A DNA stretch of 24,736 bases from JAVBUZ01 sp031554725 (GCA_031554725.1 JAVBUZ010000260.1:1-24736), one strand, 5' to 3'; shown: positions 1 to 8,860, numbered from the stretch's first letter. The notes: generated by a model not told the origin, from the letters alone. Numbers and translations are program-made.

Positions 1-1
1 A

Positions 2-46
2 AATCAAGTTTTTTCTTCTAATGAATGGATGAATCATGAATTATAA
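2..46 (+). CDS. 3' end of an upstream gene, possibly recF (partial)
   Basis: One frame is open from the left edge and ends in TAA at 44-46, reading NQVFSSNEWMNHEL. It would overlap the first 11 bases of gyrB. In many Firmicutes recF lies directly upstream of gyrB, so the tail of RecF is the natural guess. Two other frames stop at 19-21 and 30-32, and 14 residues are too few to recognise a family. The identity is inference from synteny only. Confidence 0.25.
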   Translation, partial: NQVFSSNEWMNHEL

Positions 47-2183
47 GAATACAACCACAGAACATGTATCTGGTGCTGATCAAATTCAGATTTTAGAGGG
101 TTTGGAAGCAGTTAGAAAAAGACCTGGTATGTATATTGGTACAACATCATCAAGAGGTCTTCACCACCTTGTTTATGAAATTGTTGATAATGCTGTAGAT
201 GAAGCACTTGCAGGATATTGCGATACCATAGATGTAATAATTAACGAAGATAATTCTATTACTGTTATTGATAATGGACGTGGTATTCCTGTTGGTATTA
301 ATCATAAAGCTGGTATTCCTGCTGTAGAAGTAGTTTTTACTATCTTACATGCAGGTGGTAAGTTCGGCGGTGGAGGATATAAAGTATCTGGAGGTCTTCA
401 TGGCGTTGGTGCTTCTGTTGTTAATGCTTTATCTAACTGGTTAGAGGTAGAAATATGCCAAGATGGAAAAGTATATAAACAAAGATATGAAAAAGGTCAT
501 GCATCATATAGCTTAAAAGAAATTGGAACATGCCCAATTGAAAAAACAGGTACAACAGTAACTTTTTTACCAGATGAAACTATTTTTACTGAGACTACAG
601 AGTATGAATTTGATGTTTTAAAAAGAAGACTTCGTGAAATGGCCTTTTTAACAAAAGGCTTACGTATTATACTTCGTGATTCTAGAATGGAAGAAGAAGT
701 AACATTAGAATCAAATGAGAATGCTCAGATTAATGAATTATTGGAAAGAGCTTCTGCAGATGAAAAAAATGAAAATATTGTTGAAGTAGAACAAAAACAA
801 GATATAGTAAGTGAAATAAAGGCTGCTGAAAAAGAAAGTAATACAAAAACGGGTGGTAGAATAGGCTCTACACATACCATAAATCTAGAAAATGGCAAAA
901 AGCAAAAAGTAATTGAGTTTTATTACGAAGGTGGAATTAAAGAGTTTGTTAACTACCTAAATAAAAGTAAAACGCCATTATATGATCACATTTTATATTT
1001 TGAAGGTGAGAAAAATCATGTATATGTTGAAGTTGCTTTTCAACATAATGATTCTTATAACGAAAGCGTATTTAGTTTTGTTAATAATATTAATACTCCA
1101 GAAGGTGGTACTCATTTACAAGGATTCCGTAATTCGATTACGAAAACCTTTAATGATTATGCACGTGGGGCTAAATTATTAAAAGATAACGAAGCTAACT
1201 TATCTGGTGAGGATATCAGAGAAGGCTTAACTGCAATTGTAAGTGTTAAGATTGAAGATCCTCAGTTTGAAGGTCAAACAAAACAAAAGCTTGGAAATTC
1301 AGAGGCAAGAGGTGCTGTTGATAATATAGTTTCTGAACATCTTACTTATTTCTTAGAATTAAATCCATCTGTTGCAAAAACAATTTGTGAAAAATCTATT
1401 TTGGCTCAGCGTGCAAGAGAAGCAGCTAGAAAAGCAAGGGATTTAACTAGAAGAAAAACTGCATTAGAAGGAATGGCACTTCCTGGAAAGCTTGCAGATT
1501 GTTCGGACAAAGACCCTAAAAATTGCGAAATCTACATTGTAGAAGGTGATTCCGCTGGTGGAAGTGCGAAAACAGCACGTTCTCGTGCAACGCAGGCAAT
1601 TTTACCACTTCGTGGAAAGATTTTAAATGTAGAAAAAGCAAGACTTGATAAGATATATGCTAGTGATACTATTAAATCTATGATTACTGCATTTGGTACA
1701 GGTATTCATGAGGATTTTGATATATCAAAGCTTCGTTACAATAAAATTATACTTATGGCTGATGCCGACGTAGATGGTGCACATATTTGTACTTTACTTT
1801 TAACGTTCCTTTATCGTTTTATGCCTGAGCTTATTAGACAGGGACATGTTTATTTAGCAAAACCACCTCTATACAAGTTAGAAAAAAGTAAAAAAGTTTG
1901 GTATGCATATAGTGATGAAGAGCTAGAAACTATCCTTGCAGAAGTAGGACGTGATCAAAATAATAAGATACAGCGTTACAAAGGTCTTGGAGAAATGGAT
2001 GCAGAACAGCTTTGGGAAACAACTATGGATCCAGAACGTCGTATTTTAATGCAGGTTAATATCGATGAGGAAACAGAATCTGAGATAGATTTGACTTTTA
2101 CAACCCTTATGGGAGATAAAGTAGAACCAAGACGTGAATTTATTGAAGAAAATGCTAGATACGTTAAAAATTTAGATATTTAA
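36..2183 (+). CDS. gyrB: DNA gyrase subunit B
   Basis: GyrB is the ATPase and TOPRIM subunit of DNA gyrase, which introduces negative supercoils together with GyrA. The GHKL ATPase comes first (EIVDNAVDEA at about 48-57, DNGRGIP at 79-85, LHGVGASVVNAL at 121-132). The transducer domain follows (YYEGGIKEF at 296-304), then the TOPRIM domain with EGDSAGG and DADVDGAH, and the C-terminal QRYKGLGEMD segment. At 715 residues it is about 75 longer than typical Gram-positive GyrB. The excess is a charged insertion at about residues 219-291, described separately. The ATG at 36 gives the usual short N-terminus before the QILEGLEAVRKRPGMYIG motif; the ribosome-binding site is weak (GGATG). gyrA follows 60 bases downstream on the same strand. 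Confidence 0.97.
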   Translation: MNYKNTTTEHVSGADQIQILEGLEAVRKRPGMYIGTTSSRGLHHLVYEIVDNAVDEALAGYCDTIDVIINEDNSITVIDNGRGIPVGINHKAGIPAVEVVFTILHAGGKFGGGGYKVSGGLHGVGASVVNALSNWLEVEICQDGKVYKQRYEKGHASYSLKEIGTCPIEKTGTTVTFLPDETIFTETTEYEFDVLKRRLREMAFLTKGLRIILRDSRMEEEVTLESNENAQINELLERASADEKNENIVEVEQKQDIVSEIKAAEKESNTKTGGRIGSTHTINLENGKKQKVIEFYYEGGIKEFVNYLNKSKTPLYDHILYFEGEKNHVYVEVAFQHNDSYNESVFSFVNNINTPEGGTHLQGFRNSITKTFNDYARGAKLLKDNEANLSGEDIREGLTAIVSVKIEDPQFEGQTKQKLGNSEARGAVDNIVSEHLTYFLELNPSVAKTICEKSILAQRAREAARKARDLTRRKTALEGMALPGKLADCSDKDPKNCEIYIVEGDSAGGSAKTARSRATQAILPLRGKILNVEKARLDKIYASDTIKSMITAFGTGIHEDFDISKLRYNKIILMADADVDGAHICTLLLTFLYRFMPELIRQGHVYLAKPPLYKLEKSKKVWYAYSDEELETILAEVGRDQNNKIQRYKGLGEMDAEQLWETTMDPERRILMQVNIDEETESEIDLTFTTLMGDKVEPRREFIEENARYVKNLDI
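690..908 (+). other. Charged insertion in GyrB between ATPase and transducer domains
   Basis: These bases encode about residues 219-291 of GyrB. In ordinary Gram-positive GyrB the strand ending in ILRDSR is joined to the YYEGG segment by only about 8-12 residues. Here about 70 extra residues rich in Glu, Lys, Asn and Gln intervene. The frame stays open and the rest of the protein is normal, so this is an in-frame insertion and not damage. The extent is judged from memory of family alignments and could shift by several residues. Confidence 0.7.
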
Positions 2184-2196
2184 TAACTGCAATTTA

Positions 2197-2223
2197 CTTC
2201 GTAGAATATTTTATTTTACGAAG
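2197..2223 (+). other. Hairpin in the gyrB-gyrA intergenic region
   Basis: CTTCGTAGAATA and TATTTTACGAAG pair over 12 positions (one G-T wobble) around a 3-base loop. No run of T follows, so it is not a standard terminator. The gyrA ribosome-binding site GGAGG (2227-2231) starts four bases after the stem, and the spacing from there to the ATG is long at 12 bases. The hairpin could be an RNA-processing or stability element, or could tune translation of gyrA. The pairing is seen directly; the role is inferred. Confidence 0.6.
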
Positions 2224-2243
2224 AATGGAGGCTAATCGTAAAA

Positions 2244-4817
2244 ATGGATGATCAAATTTTTGATAAAAATGGAGAAAATGAAGTAGATAAGATTCAAGTA
2301 GTAGATTTAAAGGAAAGAATGGAAACCTTTTATATTGACTACGCAATGAGTGTTATTGCAGCTCGTGCTCTTCCAGATGTTAGAGATGGTTTAAAACCTG
2401 TACAAAGAAGAGTTCTTTACTCCATGATTGAGTTAAATAACGGTCCTGACAAGCCACATCGTAAAAGTGCACGTATTGTCGGTGATACCATGGGTAAATA
2501 CCACCCTCACGGTGATAGTTCTATTTATGGTGCCTTAGTAAATATGGCACAGGATTGGACTACCAGATATCCTTTGGTAGATGGACATGGTAACTTTGGT
2601 TCCATGGATGGTGATGGTGCCGCTGCTATGCGTTATACCGAAGCAAGACTTTCTAAAATATCAATGGAGCTTTTAAGTGATATTAATAAAGATACCGTTG
2701 ATTTTATTCCGAACTTTGATGATACAGAAAAAGAACCTGTTGTATTACCTAGCCGTTATCCTAATCTTTTAGTAAATGGAACAACTGGTATTGCAGTAGG
2801 TATGGCTACCAATATTCCACCTCATAATCTTCGTGAAGTAGTTGGAGCAGTAGTTAAAATTATTGATAATAAAGTTAATGAAGACAGAAATACTAGCATT
2901 GAAGAAATATTAGATATTATTAAGGCGCCAGATTTCCCTACAGGCGGTCTAATTTTGGGTACCCACGGAAGCGAAGAAGCATATAGGACTGGACGTGGAA
3001 AGGTAAGAGTTCGTGCTGTTACAGATATTGAAACTCTACCAAATGGTAAATCTCAGATTATTGTTACAGAATTACCTTACATGGTTAATAAAGCAAACTT
3101 AATTATTAAGATTGCTGAATTAGTTAAACTTAAAAAAATTGATGGAATCACAGACATTCGTGACGAATCTAACCGTGAAGGTGTTCGTGTGGTTATTGAA
3201 CTACGTCGTGATGCCAACGCCAATGTTATTTTAAATCAATTATACAAGCACACACAGCTACAGGATACCTTTGGCGTTATTATGCTTGCACTTGTTAATA
3301 ATGAACCTAAAGTTATGAATGTTCTTGATATGTTGAAATACTACCTAGCTCATCAGGTAGAGGTTGTAACAAGAAGAACAAAATATGACTTAAATAAAGC
3401 AGAAGAAAGGGATCATATTTTACAGGGTCTTTTAAAAGCTTTAGATTTTATTGATGAAGTAATCAGTATTATTAGGGGAAGTCAAAATACTCAAATAGCA
3501 AAAGAAAAATTAATTGAGCGTTTTGAACTTTCAGAGATTCAGGCTCAAGCTATCGTTGATATGCGTTTACGTGCATTAACTGGTTTGGAAAGAGAAAAAT
3601 TAGAAAACGAGCACAATGAATTACAGATAAAAATTGCAGAATTAAAAGCAATTTTAGCTGATGAAAAATTACTTCTTGGTGTTATTAGGGAAGAAATTAT
3701 AATTATAGCTGAAAAATTTGGTGATGATAGACGTAGTAAAATTGGCTTTGATGAATTTGATATATCTATGGAGGATTTGATTCCAAGAGGAAATGCTGTA
3801 ATTGCTATGACCAGATTGGGATATATCAAACGAATGACTGTAGATAATTTTAAATCTCAGAATCGTGGTGGCAAGGGTATTATTGGTATGCAGACCATTG
3901 ATGAGGATTATATTGAAGACTTATTAATGACTACTACTCACCATTATTTGAATTTCTTTACAAACTTTGGCCGTGTATATCGTCTGAAAGCTTATGAGAT
4001 TCCAGAAGCAGGAAGAACGGCAAGAGGAACGGCAGTTATAAATCTTCTACAGCTTAATCCAGGAGAGAAGATTACCGCGATGATACCTATTAAAGATTAT
4101 GATGAAAGCAAAAATCTTTTTATGGTAACAAAAAAAGGTATTGTAAAGAAAACCTCTATTATGGAATATAGTAATGTTCGTAAGAATGGGTTAACTGCTA
4201 TCAATATTAGAGAAGATGATGAGTTGATAGAAGTTAAGAGTACCGACAAAGATAGTGAAATTTTCCTTGTGACAAAGCATGGTATGTGTATTCGTTTTAA
4301 AGAAACTGATGTACGTCCTACCGGTCGTGCATCTATGGGTGTTATTGGTATGAACCTCAATGATGGGGACGAAATCGTAGGTATGCAGTTACAAAGCCAA
4401 GGAGAGTCTTTACTGATTGTATCTGAAAATGGTCTTGGAAAGAGAACATTTATTGATGAATTTACTATCCAGAAACGTGGTGGTAAAGGTGTTAAATGCT
4501 ATAAGATTACTGAAAAAACTGGAGATGTAGTAGGGTTTAAATCAGTAAATGATGATAACGAGGTTATGATGATTACTACAGAAGGAATTATTATTCAGCT
4601 TCGAGTGGAAGATATTTCCACCTTAGGTAGAATAACTTCAGGAGTAAAAATGATAAATCTTGGGGATGGTATTAAAGTAGCTCAGATTGCTAAGGTAAGG
4701 GAAAAGGTTTCTAATGGTGATCAGGAATTTGAAAATATAGATGATGCTTTAGAAGACATACCAGAAGATGAAATGATGGAAGAGGAAATAACCCTTCCAA
4801 AAGAAGATGAAGAATAA
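2244..4817 (+). CDS. gyrA: DNA gyrase subunit A
   Basis: GyrA is the DNA-cleaving and rejoining subunit of gyrase and the GyrB partner. The breakage-reunion domain is at about 20-500, with catalytic Tyr131 in AAMRYTEARL. The C-terminal beta-pinwheel carries the DNA-wrapping GyrA box as QNRGGKG near residue 539 and a further QKRGGKG repeat. The tail is acidic. In the quinolone-resistance region KYHPHGDSSIYGALV, Ser92 matches E. coli Ser83, but the position of E. coli Asp87 is Gly96, which lacks the usual acid. The length of 857 residues is normal. The GGAGG site lies 12 bases upstream of the ATG, a long spacing. A terminator follows the stop codon. Confidence 0.97.
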   Translation: MDDQIFDKNGENEVDKIQVVDLKERMETFYIDYAMSVIAARALPDVRDGLKPVQRRVLYSMIELNNGPDKPHRKSARIVGDTMGKYHPHGDSSIYGALVNMAQDWTTRYPLVDGHGNFGSMDGDGAAAMRYTEARLSKISMELLSDINKDTVDFIPNFDDTEKEPVVLPSRYPNLLVNGTTGIAVGMATNIPPHNLREVVGAVVKIIDNKVNEDRNTSIEEILDIIKAPDFPTGGLILGTHGSEEAYRTGRGKVRVRAVTDIETLPNGKSQIIVTELPYMVNKANLIIKIAELVKLKKIDGITDIRDESNREGVRVVIELRRDANANVILNQLYKHTQLQDTFGVIMLALVNNEPKVMNVLDMLKYYLAHQVEVVTRRTKYDLNKAEERDHILQGLLKALDFIDEVISIIRGSQNTQIAKEKLIERFELSEIQAQAIVDMRLRALTGLEREKLENEHNELQIKIAELKAILADEKLLLGVIREEIIIIAEKFGDDRRSKIGFDEFDISMEDLIPRGNAVIAMTRLGYIKRMTVDNFKSQNRGGKGIIGMQTIDEDYIEDLLMTTTHHYLNFFTNFGRVYRLKAYEIPEAGRTARGTAVINLLQLNPGEKITAMIPIKDYDESKNLFMVTKKGIVKKTSIMEYSNVRKNGLTAINIREDDELIEVKSTDKDSEIFLVTKHGMCIRFKETDVRPTGRASMGVIGMNLNDGDEIVGMQLQSQGESLLIVSENGLGKRTFIDEFTIQKRGGKGVKCYKITEKTGDVVGFKSVNDDNEVMMITTEGIIIQLRVEDISTLGRITSGVKMINLGDGIKVAQIAKVREKVSNGDQEFENIDDALEDIPEDEMMEEEITLPKEDEE

Positions 4818-4830
4818 GTAATAAATAAAA

Positions 4831-4863
4831 CCGCTGATAGAAAATGTTCTGTTAGCGGTTTTT
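4831..4863 (+). terminator. Intrinsic terminator after gyrA
   Basis: CCGCTGATAGAA pairs with TTCTGTTAGCGG, 12 pairs including two G-T wobbles, around a 4-base loop (4843-4846), followed by five T. An A-rich stretch precedes it. The next gene starts 20 bases later with its ribosome-binding site almost touching the hairpin, so that gene must rely on readthrough or on a promoter inside gyrA. Confidence 0.85.
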
Positions 4864-4883
4864 GATAAGGAGTATATCATATT

Positions 4884-6353
4884 ATGAAGAAACATATTCT
4901 TAACATTAAAAACATCTTTTTCTTTAGCTTATTTCTCTTTGTTATTTTTTTATTATGGAAAATAATAACTCCAAAATACGAAGTAGTTAGAAGTGATTTA
5001 AACTTTCTTTTTATTGAAGATTTAAAAAATATTGAGGATGAGGAAAATAGTAGCTTATTTTTATCAATGTTTCCCCTGACTACGTTTAATGAAGAGGATT
5101 TTAATCATTATAGGGCTTTACCAACAACAAAGACTTCTTATTGTTTTAGAAATTTAATTGATTTAGATTATTTTTTAAAAAGTAGGGTTATAGAAGATTC
5201 TTCTTTAACAAATGTATATTTTGGAATTGATCCATATAAAATTGCTGAATATTATGAATTTGATGAATATAAATATATGGATGCAGTTGATAGATCAATT
5301 GTAAATTGGGTTAGTTACAATTCAGGTACATCCTTTCAGATTTTATTACCCTTTAATTCCTTAAAAAATTGGTGTAGTTATTCCGATGAGTATGTAGAAA
5401 AAATTATCGAGGCCTATCGAAATATTGTTATTTTATTAGATGAGCAACCCAATATTACAATTGACTTTTTAGGAAATGAAGAGTGGTTAATTGCAAATCC
5501 AAAAAATTATATAAAATATAATCAATGTGGTGAGGATATTTCAAATAAAATATTAGCATTTACCTTTCGTGATAATAAATATGAAATAACTAGTGAAAAC
5601 ATAGATGAGAAATTAGAAGAGCTTCAAATATTGATAAATAAAGAAAAGCAAAAACAAGAAGTAATTGATTTATCAAATGTATCCGTAGTTTTCTTAGGAG
5701 ATAGTATTATTGGAAATTACAGCGGGAGCCTTTCAATTCCGGGAGTTGTTAGTGGACTAAGCAATGCATCGGTATATAACTGCGGTGTTGGGGGTGCAAG
5801 TGCAAGCCTGAGAGATAAAGAAGTTTTGAGTTTTCCCGATTATGTTGATATGCTTATAAATAATAAAATGACATTTGAAAATTCAGCTATGGAGCAATCA
5901 ATTAGTGATTTTAATAAAAATAAATATGAGAAACTTTGCTTTATAATTAATTATGGATTAAATGATTATTTTGATGGACAAAAAGTATCATCCTCCGACC
6001 CATATGATATAAAAACCTATAGTGGTGCACTACGAGTAGGAATTTCAAAATTAAAAGAAAATTACCCAGAGGCAGAAATCATTTTGATGACGCCAAGCTT
6101 TTGTGTATATTTTGATAGTGGAGCAGAAAAAATGGGAGAAAAAGGCGGTATTTTAACAGATTATGTTGATACTGTAGTTTCCTTATCAGAAGAAATGTCA
6201 GTGCATTATATAAATAGCTATTTGGATTTAGGAGTTAATTTTGATAATTTTAAAGAATATTTAGATGATGGATGTCACTTTAATGAAAAGGGAAGATTTA
6301 TGATGGGGAAATTAATGGTTCAAAAGCTAGTAGAAATACAAGAAAAAAAGTAA
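4884..6353 (+). CDS. Membrane-anchored SGNH/GDSL hydrolase-like protein
   Basis: A single N-terminal membrane segment (about residues 9-28, after a positive start) is a likely signal anchor placing the rest outside the cell. The C-terminal part is an SGNH/GDSL fold. Block I is FLGDSI with nucleophile Ser274, a later block has GVGGAS, block III is GLND with Asn360, and block V is DGCH with Asp462 and His465, so the Ser-Asp-His set looks complete. Such proteins are esterases or O-acyl transferases acting on cell-surface glycans or polymers; the substrate cannot be told here. The stretch at about 45-235 may be a second, degenerate copy of the same fold. AAGGAG (4867-4872) precedes the ATG by 11 bases. 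A strong hairpin follows the gene. Confidence 0.8.
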   Translation: MKKHILNIKNIFFFSLFLFVIFLLWKIITPKYEVVRSDLNFLFIEDLKNIEDEENSSLFLSMFPLTTFNEEDFNHYRALPTTKTSYCFRNLIDLDYFLKSRVIEDSSLTNVYFGIDPYKIAEYYEFDEYKYMDAVDRSIVNWVSYNSGTSFQILLPFNSLKNWCSYSDEYVEKIIEAYRNIVILLDEQPNITIDFLGNEEWLIANPKNYIKYNQCGEDISNKILAFTFRDNKYEITSENIDEKLEELQILINKEKQKQEVIDLSNVSVVFLGDSIIGNYSGSLSIPGVVSGLSNASVYNCGVGGASASLRDKEVLSFPDYVDMLINNKMTFENSAMEQSISDFNKNKYEKLCFIINYGLNDYFDGQKVSSSDPYDIKTYSGALRVGISKLKENYPEAEIILMTPSFCVYFDSGAEKMGEKGGILTDYVDTVVSLSEEMSVHYINSYLDLGVNFDNFKEYLDDGCHFNEKGRFMMGKLMVQKLVEIQEKK

Positions 6354-6366
6354 TGTCAAATTATAG

Positions 6367-6406
6367 AAGGGGCTGTCACAAAAATTACTTTTGGTGACAG
6401 CCCCTT
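6367..6406. terminator. Bidirectional hairpin between convergent genes
   Basis: AAGGGGCTGTCAC (6367-6379) pairs perfectly with GTGACAGCCCCTT (6394-6406). After one A-G mismatch, four more A-T pairs close a 4-base loop. It lies between the SGNH gene (plus) and the chemoreceptor gene (minus) and is much more GC-rich than its surroundings. The T tracts on either side are short, so it is a terminator by position and stem strength rather than by a classic T run. Confidence 0.75.
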
Positions 6407-6416
6407 TAACTCATTG

Positions 6417-7820
6417 TTACATACTAAAAATCTTAAGATCTGTTTCCTCAACATCACCAGTTGATCTAATGACATCACGGAATTTATATAACTGAGAAAC
6501 AAATCTTTGATATGCACTGTATCCTAAATTGAAGTGTTTTAATGCAGTTTCTCTATCGCCATCTTCTTTTGCGTACCAAGAATCACATGCATGTTTGTGC
6601 ACTGCTTCGTGCTCAATCATTAATTGACGATATACAGCAGAGCCATTAATACGAGCATCTGTCTGTGCAGCAAGCCATTTTCCTAACTTACATCCTGCAG
6701 GATTATTTAACTGTGTTATCTTTAAATGTTCAAAATCGGCTAAGTTATTGTATACACGCCAAATAAAAATCAAATGATCCATTTCAAATACAGTTAACCA
6801 GTCTAAGGTGCTTAAATCAGAATTCTTTCTTGCCATATCACTTCTAGCTCTATCAATATCACGGCTGATTCTGTATAAGTGTTCACCAGTGTGTACACAC
6901 TCTTCTGACAAAACATCATAACTATCAGCAATAGAATCGATAGAAGCTACAAAGGTTTGTGTCAATGCGGATTGATTATTGATTTCATTATAAATATTAT
7001 CAATAGCATTACTTATAGAATTAATACGCTCATTTGTAATTTCTATTTCTGAAACAGAATGGTGAACACTTTCATTTCCAAGCAATAATTGCTTACTAGT
7101 TAAATCTATAGATTTAACTAAAGCATCAATACCATTTCTAATTTCATCTACATATTTAACAACATCCTCAGTAGATTGTGTAGTATTTGCTGAAAGATCT
7201 TTAATCTGATTGGCAACAACGGCAAAACCCTTTCCAGCTTCTCCAGCTCTTGCTGCTTCAATAGAAGCATTTAAAGCAAGTAAGCCACTCTTCTGAGCAA
7301 TCTTTTTAACCATATCAATGATTTCGTTAATTTTAATAGTTTTTTCTTGAAAATCAATAACCTGATCATTAATCAGTTTAATCTGTTCAGAGGATTGGTC
7401 AACAATCCGAATGCTTTGTGTCATATTAGCAACACTCTCTTTAGAAGCATTCATTGCCTCATGAGAATTGTCCTGAATCGTTTGAACCGAAGACATAATG
7501 TGTTCAATAGATTCTCCTAAATCTTGACTAGAATTACGCATATTGTTAATAGCGGTGGTTTGTGAGTTAACCTGCTCTAACATTTCTTTTATACAAGAAC
7601 TATCTCCAATTCTTGACATGGAATCATTTAAACGCATAACAAAATTATTGGATGATTTTAAAAAGGATTTAAGAACATTATTATAAACTTGTCCTAATTC
7701 AGGATTTTCAAAGGCGGATTCATCTACCATTGTATAATCACCTTCAATTGCTTTTTGCATGCATTCCAAAAGTAGTGTCTGATCTTTTTCATACACATTT
7801 GTGGAATTTCTTTTTTTCAT
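6417..7820 (-). CDS. Soluble methyl-accepting chemotaxis protein with C-terminal CZB zinc-binding domain
   Basis: This is a cytoplasmic chemoreceptor: no membrane segment is visible in 467 residues. A short N-terminal region (about 1-90) leads into the long coiled-coil signalling domain. Its hairpin tip, LLALNASIEAARAGEAGKGF, binds the CheA-CheW complex. The C-terminal part (about 340-455) is a CZB domain, with candidate zinc ligands His349 (MDHL), Cys377 (GCKLGKW), His404 and His408 (EHEAVH). In characterised CZB proteins, zinc held by three His and one Cys senses zinc or oxidants such as hypochlorous acid. An AGGAGG site lies upstream of the ATG at 7820. It is monocistronic, divergent from the HAD gene. 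Confidence 0.93.
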   Translation of the reverse strand: MKKRNSTNVYEKDQTLLLECMQKAIEGDYTMVDESAFENPELGQVYNNVLKSFLKSSNNFVMRLNDSMSRIGDSSCIKEMLEQVNSQTTAINNMRNSSQDLGESIEHIMSSVQTIQDNSHEAMNASKESVANMTQSIRIVDQSSEQIKLINDQVIDFQEKTIKINEIIDMVKKIAQKSGLLALNASIEAARAGEAGKGFAVVANQIKDLSANTTQSTEDVVKYVDEIRNGIDALVKSIDLTSKQLLLGNESVHHSVSEIEITNERINSISNAIDNIYNEINNQSALTQTFVASIDSIADSYDVLSEECVHTGEHLYRISRDIDRARSDMARKNSDLSTLDWLTVFEMDHLIFIWRVYNNLADFEHLKITQLNNPAGCKLGKWLAAQTDARINGSAVYRQLMIEHEAVHKHACDSWYAKEDGDRETALKHFNLGYSAYQRFVSQLYKFRDVIRSTGDVEETDLKIFSM

Positions 7821-7925
7821 ATTTAACCTCCTAGAAACATTTTCTACGAAACGATTACACCATATAAAAATATTACCATAAAAATAAAGATATTTCTATA
7901 TCTACATGTAAACATTCACATAAAT

Positions 7926-7953
7926 ATCATAAAAAATATGTAAATGCTTTCAA
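7926..7953 (-). promoter_or_regulatory. Possible sigma-A promoter of the chemoreceptor gene
   Basis: Read on the minus strand, TTGAAA (7948-7953) and TATGAT (7926-7931) are separated by 16 bases, each one mismatch from consensus. It would give a leader of about 100 bases before the ATG at 7820. The leader contains the small inverted repeat GATAT/ATATC at 7889-7902. The region is very AT-rich, so chance matches are likely. Confidence 0.4.
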
Positions 7954-7985
7954 AAATAGGAACTTAGGATTATCTTATTTGCGTA

Positions 7986-8014
7986 TTTACCAAAAAGAGG
8001 GTTTCGATTATAAT
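7986..8014 (+). promoter_or_regulatory. Likely sigma-A promoter of the HAD phosphatase gene
   Basis: TTTACC (7986-7991) and a perfect TATAAT (8009-8014) are separated by 17 bases. Transcription would start near 8021, about 15 bases before the GGAGG at 8038-8042. If so, the upstream in-frame TTG at 7979 lies before the transcript and cannot be the start codon. Confidence 0.55.
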
Positions 8015-8050
8015 GAAATTATCTATTTTGAATATGTGGAGGATATTGCA

Positions 8051-8860
8051 TTGAGTGAAAAAATATTAGTTTTAGATATAGATGGAACATTGGCAACTTC
8101 AAAAAAGGAAATATCTAAAGAAACTAAAAAGGCCATTTTAGATGTACAGGAAAGAGGCCATCTAGTTATGCTTGCTTCAGGTAGACCGACACCAGGTATG
8201 ATGAACTATGCAAAAGAACTAGAATTAGAAAAATATGGTGGCTATCTGTTATCCTTTAATGGAGCAAAAATCATTAATTGTAAAACGGGAGAAATTGTAT
8301 ATCAAAATCTTTTACCAAGACATGTTATTCCTAGTCTTTATCGTTTTGCCAAGGATAATGACTGTGGTCTCTTAACTTACTTTGGCGACTATATCGTACT
8401 AGGAACTAGAAGTGATGAGTTTGTAGAGATAGAGTCAAACATTAATCAAATGCCAGTAAGGCAGGTAGATGATTTTACTGATTTTGTTGATTTTGATATT
8501 AATAAGTGCCTAATGACTGCAGCACCAGAAAAAGCAGAGAAATATGTTAAAATTCTTCAGGAAAAGTATGCAGATGTTTTAAGTGTATACCGTTCGGAGC
8601 CGCATTTTATTGAAATTATGCCTAAAAATGTGGATAAAGCAACCTCTTTAGATCGAATGCTTCAAACAGTAGGACTAAAAAGAGAAGATGCGATTTGCTG
8701 TGGTGATGGATATAATGATATTTCCATGATTTCTTATGCGGGTGTGGGAGTAGCTATGAAAAATGCGAGAGAAGAAGTAAAAGAAGCAGCAGATTATATT
8801 ACACCCCGTACCAATGATGAAGATGGTTTAGTGGATGTAATTGAAAATTTCATTTTATAG
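8051..8860 (+). CDS. HAD-superfamily phosphatase, Cof-type (IIB)
   Basis: A cytosolic sugar-phosphate or nucleotide phosphatase of the Cof/YbiV-like group. The nucleophile motif is LVLDIDGTL with Asp9 and Asp11. Motif II is LASGR, the motif III lysine is in VDKATSLD, and motif IV is GDGYNDISMI, so all catalytic positions are present. The C2-type cap lies between motifs II and III. The start chosen is TTG 8051, because GGAGG at 8038-8042 is eight bases upstream and the resulting 269 residues match the family length. An upstream TTG at 7979 would add 24 residues but lacks a good ribosome-binding site and lies within the predicted promoter region. The substrate cannot be predicted. Confidence 0.88.
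   Translation: MSEKILVLDIDGTLATSKKEISKETKKAILDVQERGHLVMLASGRPTPGMMNYAKELELEKYGGYLLSFNGAKIINCKTGEIVYQNLLPRHVIPSLYRFAKDNDCGLLTYFGDYIVLGTRSDEFVEIESNINQMPVRQVDDFTDFVDFDINKCLMTAAPEKAEKYVKILQEKYADVLSVYRSEPHFIEIMPKNVDKATSLDRMLQTVGLKREDAICCGDGYNDISMISYAGVGVAMKNAREEVKEAADYITPRTNDEDGLVDVIENFIL

Noticed and set aside
6367..6406. Terminal inverted repeat of an insertion sequence
   Set aside because: The two arms are adjacent with a short loop, there is no transposase or second copy in the window, and the position between convergent genes explains it as a terminator.
7979..8050. N-terminal extension of the HAD phosphatase from TTG 7979
   Set aside because: A probable promoter lies in this stretch and the GGAGG at 8038-8042 fits the TTG at 8051; the HAD nucleophile motif normally lies close to the N-terminus.
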